IMG/VR virus record: IMGVR_UViG_3300005513_000323
Span: 1 to 37,485 of that record
Origin: a virus
Length of the DNA: 37,485 nucleotides
Direction: 5' to 3' (one strand)
This document shows, piece by piece, positions 7,216 through 15,245 of this stretch. The translations under genes and the position numbers were made by a program. The first letter of the stretch is position 1. Every line of letters starts with the position of its first letter. The notes beneath the pieces were generated by a model. The model was not told where the DNA came from. It saw only the letters and a program-made list of their open reading frames with translations, and made no database searches.

Positions 7216-9135
7216 GTGCCGACGATCGACGGTATCCAGCTCGACAACCCGGCCTTCGGGTGGTCGCATCGGGCGACGTCGGAACCGATTCCCTCCTACG
7301 AGAGCGATCTGTCGACCCTGAAGCGAGCAGGCCGCGACGGTGTTGTGTCCTACCCGGGCGACACCGCCGCGGTCCTGCTGCGCATCGTGGTCCAGACCCC
7401 GTTCGCGAACCTGGAGTCTCTGAAAGCGCTGTTCAAGCAGGGTAAGGTCTGGGGAAACCGGGGCCGCGAGTCGGCCTACGAGTTCAAGTCGGACGGGGCC
7501 GTGGGATACGGTCCCGCCGATGGGCTGGTCGATGCAACGTTCGTGATCCGTCTCCCAGGCGCATTCATGCGCCCCAGCGCGAGTGAGACGACACCTCTCG
7601 CCCTCACCTCCGCGACGCACACCCTCTCGTGCTTCGGCGCGCGCCCGGTGGGTCTCGTTTCGCAGTGGCAGAACCTCTCCATCTCCTCGGGGTTCGAAGC
7701 CCCGGGATCGTCGGTAGAGGTACGGCGGAACTTCTGGCAGGACCCGAACTTCACGACCACATCGGCCGCTTTGTACGGCCAGACCGGTGGTACTGGGACG
7801 GCCGCAGTGTCGGGCGGCCGCATGGTGTGCACGAGCACGGGCGCAAGTGCGGTGCGGCTCGGCGTGGTGCACACGCTCGCGAACGTGAAGCCAGCGGGCA
7901 CGTACTACTTCGGAGTCGACGTGAAGTCGAGCTCCGGCAACCTGCAGGGCGCCCGCATATACCTGTACGACTCAGCAACCGCGACGATCCGGGCGACAGT
8001 GAACTTCGCGGCGCCGACGACAGAGACGCGCATCGAGGTGACCGCAACCGCCACAGGCGTGTTCGATCGGATCTATCTCGAGTTCTACGGAACAGCGATC
8101 GCGTCGGGCGACAGCGGGACGTTCTACCGCCCCTACCTCTCGAACATGCCCGGAGCGTTCATAGGGGGCACCACGCAGGCCGTGCCGGACGCGGACCTTA
8201 CCGCGGCATTCAGCGGCACGGTCAACGCTTCCGAGACGGTGCTCTCGGGCACCGGCGTCGTGGGGATCGCGTCGAGCATGGGCGTCGCCATGATCCGCTC
8301 GTCGTTCTCGTGGCCTGGGCGGCAGGGGGCCTACTCGCTGCGCCAGATACCAACGAGCACGACCAACAACGTCTCGTATGCGTCGCTCACGATCCCGGCG
8401 GCGGCGATCGGCGGGACGCTGATCGTCACAGGGCATCAGGAAGCGGCGCTCACGGGGTCGCTCTGGGTTCTGCGAGGCCGCGTCTATACGAACCCGGCCG
8501 GCTCGGGGAACGCCTCCCCGCAGATGCCGAACGCGGCTGGCACGCAGGAGCATCGTGTGGCGATCAGCGCCGCGCAGGCGGGATTCATCCTTCCTCACGG
8601 AGGGCTCGCCGGATCCGGTGATGTCTGGTGGGACCTCGTGATGGTCACCGCGACGCCGAACTACACCGGCCCAGCCTTCACCGGCTCGACGACTCCGCCA
8701 GATCGGCTCTCCACAATCGTGTGGGACGGCCTGCCGGATCAGTCGTCATCGACGTGGACGACCTACGCATCCTGGGACGGCGGCCTCTCCGCCCCGGTTC
8801 AGGATGCGGTCCTGCGGATGAAGGGCCCGGCAACCGGGATCCAGATCACGGATTCGTCTGGGGCGTGGGTGGTCCTGCCGGACACCCCGGCAGGAACCTG
8901 GACTCGGTTCGAGGCCGACACGGGGCGCTGCTTCCAGACGACCACGGACACGTGGTCGGGCGGCACCGAGGTCTCGGGGTCGTGCGACTTCGGCGGCCCG
9001 CGCGGTGTGTTCGAGATCACGCCGGTCATGGCACCGGGTGATCCGGGATCCCGCAGCGGCCAGCTCACGGTCGCGACCGTCACACGCACGGGTGCGGTGT
9101 TCGAGGTGCGCGGAAAGGCCGCGTACCTGCTCTAG
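7216..9135 (+). CDS. distal tail protein with carbohydrate-binding-like insertions
   Basis: 639 residues from GTG 7216 after TAGGAGG. Residues 1-145 look like a distal tail (Dit-like) protein, with IDGIQLDNPAFGW, then SYPGDTAAVLLRIVV, then FVIRLPGAFMRPSA. Next comes a jelly-roll-like region (about 170-310: GTYYFGVDVKSSSG, ARIYLYDSAT). Further beta-rich segments with many Trp and Ser follow, resembling carbohydrate-binding modules. At more than twice the size of a minimal Dit it resembles evolved Dit proteins that add host-surface binding modules. Position after the tape measure supports the call. Confidence 0.75.
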   Translation: MPTIDGIQLDNPAFGWSHRATSEPIPSYESDLSTLKRAGRDGVVSYPGDTAAVLLRIVVQTPFANLESLKALFKQGKVWGNRGRESAYEFKSDGAVGYGPADGLVDATFVIRLPGAFMRPSASETTPLALTSATHTLSCFGARPVGLVSQWQNLSISSGFEAPGSSVEVRRNFWQDPNFTTTSAALYGQTGGTGTAAVSGGRMVCTSTGASAVRLGVVHTLANVKPAGTYYFGVDVKSSSGNLQGARIYLYDSATATIRATVNFAAPTTETRIEVTATATGVFDRIYLEFYGTAIASGDSGTFYRPYLSNMPGAFIGGTTQAVPDADLTAAFSGTVNASETVLSGTGVVGIASSMGVAMIRSSFSWPGRQGAYSLRQIPTSTTNNVSYASLTIPAAAIGGTLIVTGHQEAALTGSLWVLRGRVYTNPAGSGNASPQMPNAAGTQEHRVAISAAQAGFILPHGGLAGSGDVWWDLVMVTATPNYTGPAFTGSTTPPDRLSTIVWDGLPDQSSSTWTTYASWDGGLSAPVQDAVLRMKGPATGIQITDSSGAWVVLPDTPAGTWTRFEADTGRCFQTTTDTWSGGTEVSGSCDFGGPRGVFEITPVMAPGDPGSRSGQLTVATVTRTGAVFEVRGKAAYLL

Positions 9136-9149
9136 AAGGGTGGTCACCG

Positions 9150-12059
9150 ATGTACGACATTCGGCTGCGCCGGTACTCGGACTCGGGGACCATTAGGGGT
9201 GCCGTGCTCCCCGCGCTCGACATCGACGCGACAGACGCCGAGTCGGCCACGGGCCGCCTCACGTTCACCACGACCGCGAAGACCGCAGGACGGCTTCCTG
9301 CCCCGTTCGTCGTCGGTCTCGAGGAGAACACCGGGGAGAAGTTCTGGACCCGACCGCGCAACGACCTGTTCATCGTCCTGGAGGACGCTGAGGACGCTGC
9401 GGATCAGACGGACATGATGCGGTTCACCGCTCAGTCGTACGTCGGGTGGCTGCTCTCGCAGGCGCTGCAGTGGTGGGCCGCGTTCAACACCGCGGACGGC
9501 AAGACCCGAGTGTTCAAGGCCACGCCGGGCTACATCCTGAAGACCTGGATCGATGAGGCGCACGGGAACGTCCCGGGCGGCTCGACGCCGCGCGGGTGGG
9601 CGCCCTCGCTGACCTACGACTTCAACGCGATGGTGGACTCGTTCGGCGCCGGCTGGCAGCCAGAGGACACGATCGAGGGCAAGTTCGAGATGTGGCGCTC
9701 GTACGCCTCGTTCATCCAGACCTGGGTGGACACGGGGAAGTTCGAGTGGTGGGCCGAGGGCATGAAGATGCGCATCGCGCGTGTCGGCACCGGCATCGAC
9801 CGCATGGGAAGCGTCGTCCTCGGCGGGCCCGCGTTCAGCGCGGCACCGGCCAAGACGTCGTTCGCGGACGTGTTCTCCACTCTCGTGCTGCTGCCAGAGA
9901 ACAACGCGGCCACGCACCGCTACAACGCGGGCGCCGACACCCGCTTCGGCGCGCTGGAACGGTCGATGTCGTTCAGCGGCGTCTCGTCCTGGGACGATGC
10001 CGTGCAGCAGGCGCAGCCTGCGATGACCGAGGGTCGCGCGAAGAAGCTCGAGCTGTCGTTCGACTGGACGCCCGCCGCGGGAGGCCCGGTGCCCGGCCGC
10101 GACTTCGACATCGGCGACACGGTCACCGCACGCCGCAAGTCGGGCAAGGTGCCGCAGCGCGTCATCGGGATCCAGCGCTCGAAGCGCGCCGGTGAGCTCG
10201 CGACAGTTCGGGCGATCGTCGGCGACAAGCTCGTAGGGCTGCAGGCGAAGATCGCGAAGCGCACCGCCGCGATCTCCACCGGCACGATCATCGGCGGATC
10301 CGGTACCGCGTTCCCGTCGAACCCGGGCCAGGCTCCGCTCACCCCGGCCGCGCCGACGGCGCTGCGCGTGGGCTCGAACGTCGGCTCGTGGCGGGCGGAC
10401 GGATCCGCTGTCGCGACCGTGACGCTCGCGTGGGATGCCGTGACGACCGACGTGAACGGGAACCGTCTCGATTGCGACCTTTACGAGATCGACTCTCGCC
10501 TCGGATCCGGGACGCCCCAGTCACTCACGACGACGAGCGCCCTGACCGCGACGACGACCGTCTGGGAGTCGGGCACGCCGCGCTACGTGCGCGTACGGGT
10601 GCGCTCCGTCGGCGGGGCCTGGTCGGCGTGGTCCGGGGAGATCTCGGTGACGCCGGCGACCGCGTCGTCGATCGTCCCGAAGGCCCCGACCGGGCAGACG
10701 GTGGCGTCGAACACGGCCGCGTTCCAGGCCGACGGCAGCGCTCTCGCGACCGTCGTCGTGACGTGGACGCCGGTGACGCAATCCGTCGACGGCCTGCCCG
10801 TGGCGATCGCCGAGTACGAGGTCACGATCGGCGCCGACAAGGTCCGCACGACAGCCGCGACGCTCACGTTCTACCTCCCGACCGGGAAGACGGTCGACGT
10901 CACGGTGCGGGCGCTCACGACCCTCAAGGTCTGGGGCGACCCGTCCGCGGCGCTGAACGTCGGCGGCGCGAACCCGACCCTCTCGACGGCCGTGCCGACC
11001 ACGCCCGCGCTGACTGCGGGCATGGGCGGGATCTCCGTCGTCTGGGATGGGCGGTTCGTCGGGAACACTCCGCCGCCTGCTGGGTGGGCTTCGACGCTCA
11101 TCGAGGTCGCGACCGCGAGCAGCGGCCCGTGGTCCGCGCTCGGCGCGCCGCTCTCGGCCGCCGGCGGAACCACGATCGCTGTCCCGGCCGGATCCGCCCG
11201 TTGGGTGCGGTTCGTCGCTCTCGACAGCCTCGCCCGCCGCGGCGGGGTCTCAGCGAGCGCGAGCGCGACCGCGACCGGTGTCCCGCTGGGGCAGCTCGAC
11301 CAGGCCGTCATCGACGCGATCAGCAAGGCGCAGACCACCGCCGACGGGAAGAACCGGATCTACGCGCAGACCGCGCAGCCGGCGCCCGTCCCGCCCGCAC
11401 CGTCCCTGGCAGCGGGCGATCAGTGGTGGGTGCTCGACGGCGCCGGCACGTCGATCGTCGGTGTGAAGGTCTGGAACGGGACGACCTGGGTGCCGTACCT
11501 GCTCCTCGCTGACCAGATCATCGCGGCCGGGTCGATCACGTCCCCGCTCATCAAGGCGGGGCAGATCCTCGTCGATCACATCGGCCCGAACGTCGGATCG
11601 CAGCTGAACCTCGGCGGAAACGGCGCACTGGTCCAGATCGGCGGGCAGCTCGCGCAGCAGACCGCGGACCTCGCGGCGACGAACCAGGCCGTCCAGAGCG
11701 CGCAGGCCACCGCGGACGCCGCCGGCTCGGCGGCTTCCACCGCGCAGGGCACGGCGACATCGGCGGTGACGCAGGTCTCCGCGACGGATGCGCTCGCCCG
11801 CGCGACGGCCGCCGCGCTGACCGCGCACAAGTCGATCTTCCAGGTGACGAGCGACGGCGCGCAGCTCATCACCCCGGACGGGTCGAACGCGCTGCGACTA
11901 ACCCCGGCCGGGATCGCGATCCTGCAGAACGGCGTCGCGCAGACGACGTGGAACGCGGGCGTGATGGTCGTCCCCAACCTGGTCGCCGACGCGGCCAGCA
12001 TCGCCGGACTGAAGTTCGAGAAGTCCGGCACTCGCACGCTGCTCCGGCAGCTCACATAG
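9150..12059 (+). CDS. Gp37-like minor tail protein with fibronectin-like domains
   Basis: 969 residues from ATG 9150 after AGAAGGGTGG. Residues 1-370 match the Siphovirus ReqiPepy6 Gp37-like type: a beta-rich start, many Trp (LQWWAAFN, FEWWAEGMKMRIARVG) and a late GRDFDIGDTVTARR. Three fibronectin-III-like repeats follow at about 397-502, 509-604 and 612-710. Then comes a fibre-type segment (DQWWVLDG, then GTTWVPYLLLADQI, about 755-800) and an Ala/Gln/Thr coiled coil (about 830-890). It is probably a tail-hub/baseplate protein replacing the tail-associated lysin, extended by spacer domains. Confidence 0.75.
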   Translation: MYDIRLRRYSDSGTIRGAVLPALDIDATDAESATGRLTFTTTAKTAGRLPAPFVVGLEENTGEKFWTRPRNDLFIVLEDAEDAADQTDMMRFTAQSYVGWLLSQALQWWAAFNTADGKTRVFKATPGYILKTWIDEAHGNVPGGSTPRGWAPSLTYDFNAMVDSFGAGWQPEDTIEGKFEMWRSYASFIQTWVDTGKFEWWAEGMKMRIARVGTGIDRMGSVVLGGPAFSAAPAKTSFADVFSTLVLLPENNAATHRYNAGADTRFGALERSMSFSGVSSWDDAVQQAQPAMTEGRAKKLELSFDWTPAAGGPVPGRDFDIGDTVTARRKSGKVPQRVIGIQRSKRAGELATVRAIVGDKLVGLQAKIAKRTAAISTGTIIGGSGTAFPSNPGQAPLTPAAPTALRVGSNVGSWRADGSAVATVTLAWDAVTTDVNGNRLDCDLYEIDSRLGSGTPQSLTTTSALTATTTVWESGTPRYVRVRVRSVGGAWSAWSGEISVTPATASSIVPKAPTGQTVASNTAAFQADGSALATVVVTWTPVTQSVDGLPVAIAEYEVTIGADKVRTTAATLTFYLPTGKTVDVTVRALTTLKVWGDPSAALNVGGANPTLSTAVPTTPALTAGMGGISVVWDGRFVGNTPPPAGWASTLIEVATASSGPWSALGAPLSAAGGTTIAVPAGSARWVRFVALDSLARRGGVSASASATATGVPLGQLDQAVIDAISKAQTTADGKNRIYAQTAQPAPVPPAPSLAAGDQWWVLDGAGTSIVGVKVWNGTTWVPYLLLADQIIAAGSITSPLIKAGQILVDHIGPNVGSQLNLGGNGALVQIGGQLAQQTADLAATNQAVQSAQATADAAGSAASTAQGTATSAVTQVSATDALARATAAALTAHKSIFQVTSDGAQLITPDGSNALRLTPAGIAILQNGVAQTTWNAGVMVVPNLVADAASIAGLKFEKSGTRTLLRQLT

Positions 12060-12075
12060 ACAGGAGGGCCGGTTC

Positions 12076-13968
12076 GTGACGAACTCCTCGAACTTCCCGA
12101 ATCGGCCCTTCCGTCTCGAGATCCGCACGTGGGTGAACTGGCAGGACGTCCCCTCGAACCGCGACTCGATCCACTCCGAGCTGTGGATCATCAAGAACGC
12201 GTACTCGCCGTCGTTCTCCAACGCGACGTCCTCGTTCGATCACTGGGCCAACGGCGGCCGGGTGAACTCCGGCACGTTCACGTTCGACTTCACGTCCACC
12301 GACGCGCTGCGGATCTCGTCGACGGACTTCCTCGTCGTGCACGACGCCGACGGGAGCAAGACGTTCGAGACCGCCGGGTTCGTGAACGCCGACGTACTCG
12401 GCTACACCCAGGTGAACGAGTGGATCACCCCGCCCACGATCCCGCGCGCCACCATCGGCACGTTCGCCGGCGGATCCGCATTCGACTCGGGCGCCGCGGT
12501 GACGATCAACCTGCCCCGTGCGTCGTCCGCCTTCACGCACGTGATCGACGCAGCGTTCGGCACCCGCCGGGTGACGATCGCCTCGGGCGTCGGCACGTCC
12601 TACGTGTGGACCCCAGATCTCGCGTGGCTGGATCAGATCCCGAACGCCACCTCGGGCGTCGGCGAGATCATCGTCGGCACCTACAACGGCAGCGACCCGA
12701 ACGCGATCGGCTACCAGCGCACCGGGTTCACGCTCCGCGCGCCCGCCTCGGCGGTCCCGACGATCAGCGCGGTCACGGTCCAGGACAACAACCCGGACGT
12801 GGCGTCGAAGATCGGCAAGCTCGTGCAGGGCCTGTCCGCGGCGATCGTGACCGTCACCGCCGCCGGCGTCTACGGCTCCACGATCACGCAGAAGTCCGCG
12901 ACCGTGGGAACCGTCGCCGGCGCCGAAGGCACGCCGATCCCGATCACTGTGTCCGGCTCGGTCTCCGTCGTCGGCGTCGCCACCGATTCCCGAGGCCGCA
13001 CTGCGACCTCGGCGGGTACGATCCCCGTGCTCGCATACGATGTCCCGAAGATCCTCACCGCGCCGACCGCACAGCGGTGCAGCTCCGGCGGCGCACCCGC
13101 CGACAACGGCACGTTCCTGCGCGTCGACCTGAACGCCTCCGTGAGCTCGCTCGTGAACGGGACCGAGAAGAACGCGCTCACCGTGACCGTGCAGACCCGC
13201 GAGCACGGCACCGGCCCGTGGACGAACCGCAACGTGCTCACCCCCGGCCTGGCCTACAACGGGTTCTTCGTCGTGACCGGCGGCGGCATCTTCGACGTCG
13301 CGAAGTCCTGGGACGTGCGGATCCTCGTCGCCGACGTGTTCCAGACCGCGATCCAGGATCTCGTCGTCGGCACCGAGCGCGTGATCGCTGACTTCGGTCC
13401 CGGCGGCATGGGCATCAACAAGCGGTACACGCAGGGCGGACTCGACGTCGCCGGCGACATCTTCACGGACGGCGAGCTCCGCCACCGCGGCAACTTCCCG
13501 GTCGAGCCCGTCGGCGTGATCCACATGTTCGCCGGAGCCACGGCACCTGCAGGGTTCCTGATCTGCGACGGATCGCCGGTGTCGCGCACGACGTACGCGG
13601 CGCTGTTCACTGCGATCGGCACGCTCTACGGCGTCGGCAACGGGACGAGCACGTTCAACCTGCCCGACTTCCGCGGCCGCGGCGCGATGGGCAAGGACGC
13701 GACGACCGACTTCGACACGCTCGGCAAGACCGGCGGCGAGAAGAAGCACACCCAAACCGTCGCCGAGATGCCCAAGCACGGCCACTCGCTCGACATGAAC
13801 ACCGCCGGATACACCGGCGGTGCCGCGGGCAACATCCACTTCGGCAACGGTGCGGCCACGCACCCGGCGTACTTCACCGGTGGCGCGAACTCGCTGACCG
13901 GTGGCGACACCCCGTTCAACGTCCTCGACCCGTACGTGACCGTCAACTTCATCATCAAGGCCCAGTAG
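12076..13968 (+). CDS. tail fibre / receptor-binding protein with collar domain
   Basis: 630 residues from GTG 12076 with a CAGGAGGG site. Residues 1-460 are beta-rich, resembling DUF859-type siphovirus minor structural proteins (SELWIIKNAYSPSFS, ITPPTIPRATIG). Residues about 477-535 are a phage tail collar domain: PVGVIHMFAGATAPAGFLIC, then a conserved Tyr-Gly-Gly-Asn stretch, then FNLPDFRGR. The remaining Gly/His/Asn-rich end (KHGHSLDMNTAG, ending in FIIKAQ) is typical of receptor-binding tips in this family. It is the last large structural gene, so it probably recognises the host surface. Confidence 0.85.
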   Translation: MTNSSNFPNRPFRLEIRTWVNWQDVPSNRDSIHSELWIIKNAYSPSFSNATSSFDHWANGGRVNSGTFTFDFTSTDALRISSTDFLVVHDADGSKTFETAGFVNADVLGYTQVNEWITPPTIPRATIGTFAGGSAFDSGAAVTINLPRASSAFTHVIDAAFGTRRVTIASGVGTSYVWTPDLAWLDQIPNATSGVGEIIVGTYNGSDPNAIGYQRTGFTLRAPASAVPTISAVTVQDNNPDVASKIGKLVQGLSAAIVTVTAAGVYGSTITQKSATVGTVAGAEGTPIPITVSGSVSVVGVATDSRGRTATSAGTIPVLAYDVPKILTAPTAQRCSSGGAPADNGTFLRVDLNASVSSLVNGTEKNALTVTVQTREHGTGPWTNRNVLTPGLAYNGFFVVTGGGIFDVAKSWDVRILVADVFQTAIQDLVVGTERVIADFGPGGMGINKRYTQGGLDVAGDIFTDGELRHRGNFPVEPVGVIHMFAGATAPAGFLICDGSPVSRTTYAALFTAIGTLYGVGNGTSTFNLPDFRGRGAMGKDATTDFDTLGKTGGEKKHTQTVAEMPKHGHSLDMNTAGYTGGAAGNIHFGNGAATHPAYFTGGANSLTGGDTPFNVLDPYVTVNFIIKAQ

Positions 13969-13976
13969 GAGGACCC

Positions 13977-14285
13977 ATGGCAACGACCACGCAGCACATC
14001 GCCGCCCGCAACGACCCGGACCTGCTCGACCGGTTCATCGCCGCCGCCGAGCAAGCCGGCGTCGAGGACGCATCGCGCATCGTCCAGACGAACATGGGCA
14101 AGCTCGTCACGCAGCCGGTCGGCGACGGCCAGGTCATCGCGGACGTGCACGCCTTCGCCGCCAACGCGCGCGAGGAGTACATCGCCGCGACTCCGGAGCG
14201 CGCGGGTGCGAACCTCGCAGCGGTGACCGATGCTCAACTCGCGTCGGCGATCGCCGCTATCCTGCCTCCGGAGGTGTCCGCATGA
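13977..14285 (+). CDS. small phage protein after the tail fibre, unknown
   Basis: 102 residues from ATG 13977 after TAGGAGGACC, eight bases after the fibre stop. It is Ala-rich and helical (LDRFIAAAEQAGVEDASRIV) and has no signal or membrane segment. It overlaps the next gene by ATGA, so it is part of the same late operon. Small downstream partners of tail fibres can be fibre assembly factors or minor fibre subunits, but nothing in the sequence shows this. Function not recognised. Confidence 0.7.
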   Translation: MATTTQHIAARNDPDLLDRFIAAAEQAGVEDASRIVQTNMGKLVTQPVGDGQVIADVHAFAANAREEYIAATPERAGANLAAVTDAQLASAIAAILPPEVSA

Positions 14286-14503
14286 CCGCATACATCGTGA
14301 AGGCGACCAGTGCGGACGGTCTGTCCGGCGAGGTCTTCGAGGTCGACGCCGTCGACGAGGACGCCGCGCGCGCCGCCTACGTCGCCTGGGCTGAGCGCGA
14401 GTACGCGGCCCCCTTCATGGGACCGACCCGGCTCCCCGACGGCTCGAACACACCCGCGCTCGGCGGCGCGTTCCCCATCATCACGGTCACTCGAATGGAC
14501 TGA
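14282..14503 (+). CDS. small phage protein, unknown
   Basis: 73 residues from ATG 14282, overlapping the upstream stop (ATGA). The start MTAYIVKATSADGLSGEVFE and the middle DEDAARAAYVAWAE look like a small alpha/beta fold. It is the last rightward gene before the reverse-strand insert, and the expected operon terminator only appears 700 bp further on. No recognisable domain. Confidence 0.65.
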   Translation: MTAYIVKATSADGLSGEVFEVDAVDEDAARAAYVAWAEREYAAPFMGPTRLPDGSNTPALGGAFPIITVTRMD

Positions 14504-14523
14504 TCGCACCGCCCGTTCGAGCG

Positions 14524-15192
14524 CTACACCATCGTTTGCTTGGTCTTCTTGCGTCGCAGTTCCCTCGCGACGCCCGCGTCCTGGAATGTCGGGCGAATAC
14601 TTCGCGGCGCACGGCGTACTGGCTCGTTCTCGAACCGCTGCCACCAACGACCGGCAGCGTCACGGAACACGATCCGGCCCTGGATATGCGCCGCCGTGGG
14701 ACCCCACCTGTGCTCGAGCATGAACTTCACAGTGTGTGCGGAGCCCGGCGGGATCCGCACGATTCTCTCAGCCGCCCCGTCGATCAGAGCCTGATCGAGT
14801 CCGCTGACCACTTCGAAGACCATCGGCCCGACGGCCTCATCGCTGTTGTTCGCGATGGTCATCGTGGCGATGATCGCCGGCCGAGGAGACTTACCCCATC
14901 CGCCAGTCTTCTCGTCCTCGTTGACCTCGATGCCAACGATCGACGCGCCTTGGTGAAGGAAGAATGGCTGGCCGGCCTCGTACAAGGCGATGTCTGCCTC
15001 ACCAATGACTACCTTGCGAGCCTGTGCTTTCCGGCCGTCCATGACGCTCCACACGTAGCCGAAGGCCGCGAGTCCCAGGGCCCCTACGGTCCCGATCGCT
15101 GCGACCCAGTCAGGCACTGAGCCCCAGTTGAACGCCTGCCACCAGTGGCCGAGGTCTACACACATGGCCGAATCGTATCGGTCGCACTCCAT
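14524..15192 (-). CDS. reverse-strand membrane-anchored protein, likely prophage moron
   Basis: Up to 222 residues. The first possible start is ATG 15192 and the next in frame is ATG 15165 (MCVDLGHWW); neither has a clear ribosome site. One membrane segment lies at about 29-50 (DWVAAIGTVGALGLAAFGYV), then a charged stop-transfer stretch and a soluble beta-rich domain (FFLHQGASIVGIEVNED, MTIANNSDEAVGP, SAHTVKFMLEHRWGP). The VPDWVAAIGTVGAL-type start occurs in hypothetical actinobacterial membrane proteins. It is the only leftward gene in the late region, has visibly lower GC than its neighbours, and lies between the last tail gene and the terminator at 15199. This fits an independently expressed lysogenic gene, for instance superinfection exclusion. 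Function unknown. Confidence 0.75.
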   Translation of the reverse strand: MECDRYDSAMCVDLGHWWQAFNWGSVPDWVAAIGTVGALGLAAFGYVWSVMDGRKAQARKVVIGEADIALYEAGQPFFLHQGASIVGIEVNEDEKTGGWGKSPRPAIIATMTIANNSDEAVGPMVFEVVSGLDQALIDGAAERIVRIPPGSAHTVKFMLEHRWGPTAAHIQGRIVFRDAAGRWWQRFENEPVRRAPRSIRPTFQDAGVARELRRKKTKQTMV

Positions 15193-15198
15193 ATCGAT

Positions 15199-15219
15199 GG
15201 CCCCCGCTCGGCGGGGGCC
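15199..15219 (+). terminator. Rho-independent-like terminator before the endolysin
   Basis: Arms GGCCCCCGC (15199-15207) and GCGGGGGCC (15211-15219) pair perfectly around a TCG loop and are followed by TTCGTCGTT in the rightward direction. It fits the end of the tail operon. It also overlaps the upstream region of the reverse-strand gene, and the endolysin ribosome site follows directly. Confidence 0.75.
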
Positions 15220-15245
15220 TTCGTCGTTCCCGAAAGGACACTTTC

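Noticed and set aside
5698-7872. Leftward 724-residue frame over the tape measure gene
   Set aside because: Antisense shadow; composition and lack of starts argue against coding.
9150-13968. Diversity-generating retroelement target in the tail genes
   Set aside because: No reverse transcriptase, no template-variable repeat pair and no A-biased variable segment seen in the window.
12052-13983. Leftward 643-residue frame over the tail fibre gene
   Set aside because: Exact mirror of the collar-domain fibre gene, which has a strong ribosome site and recognisable domain.
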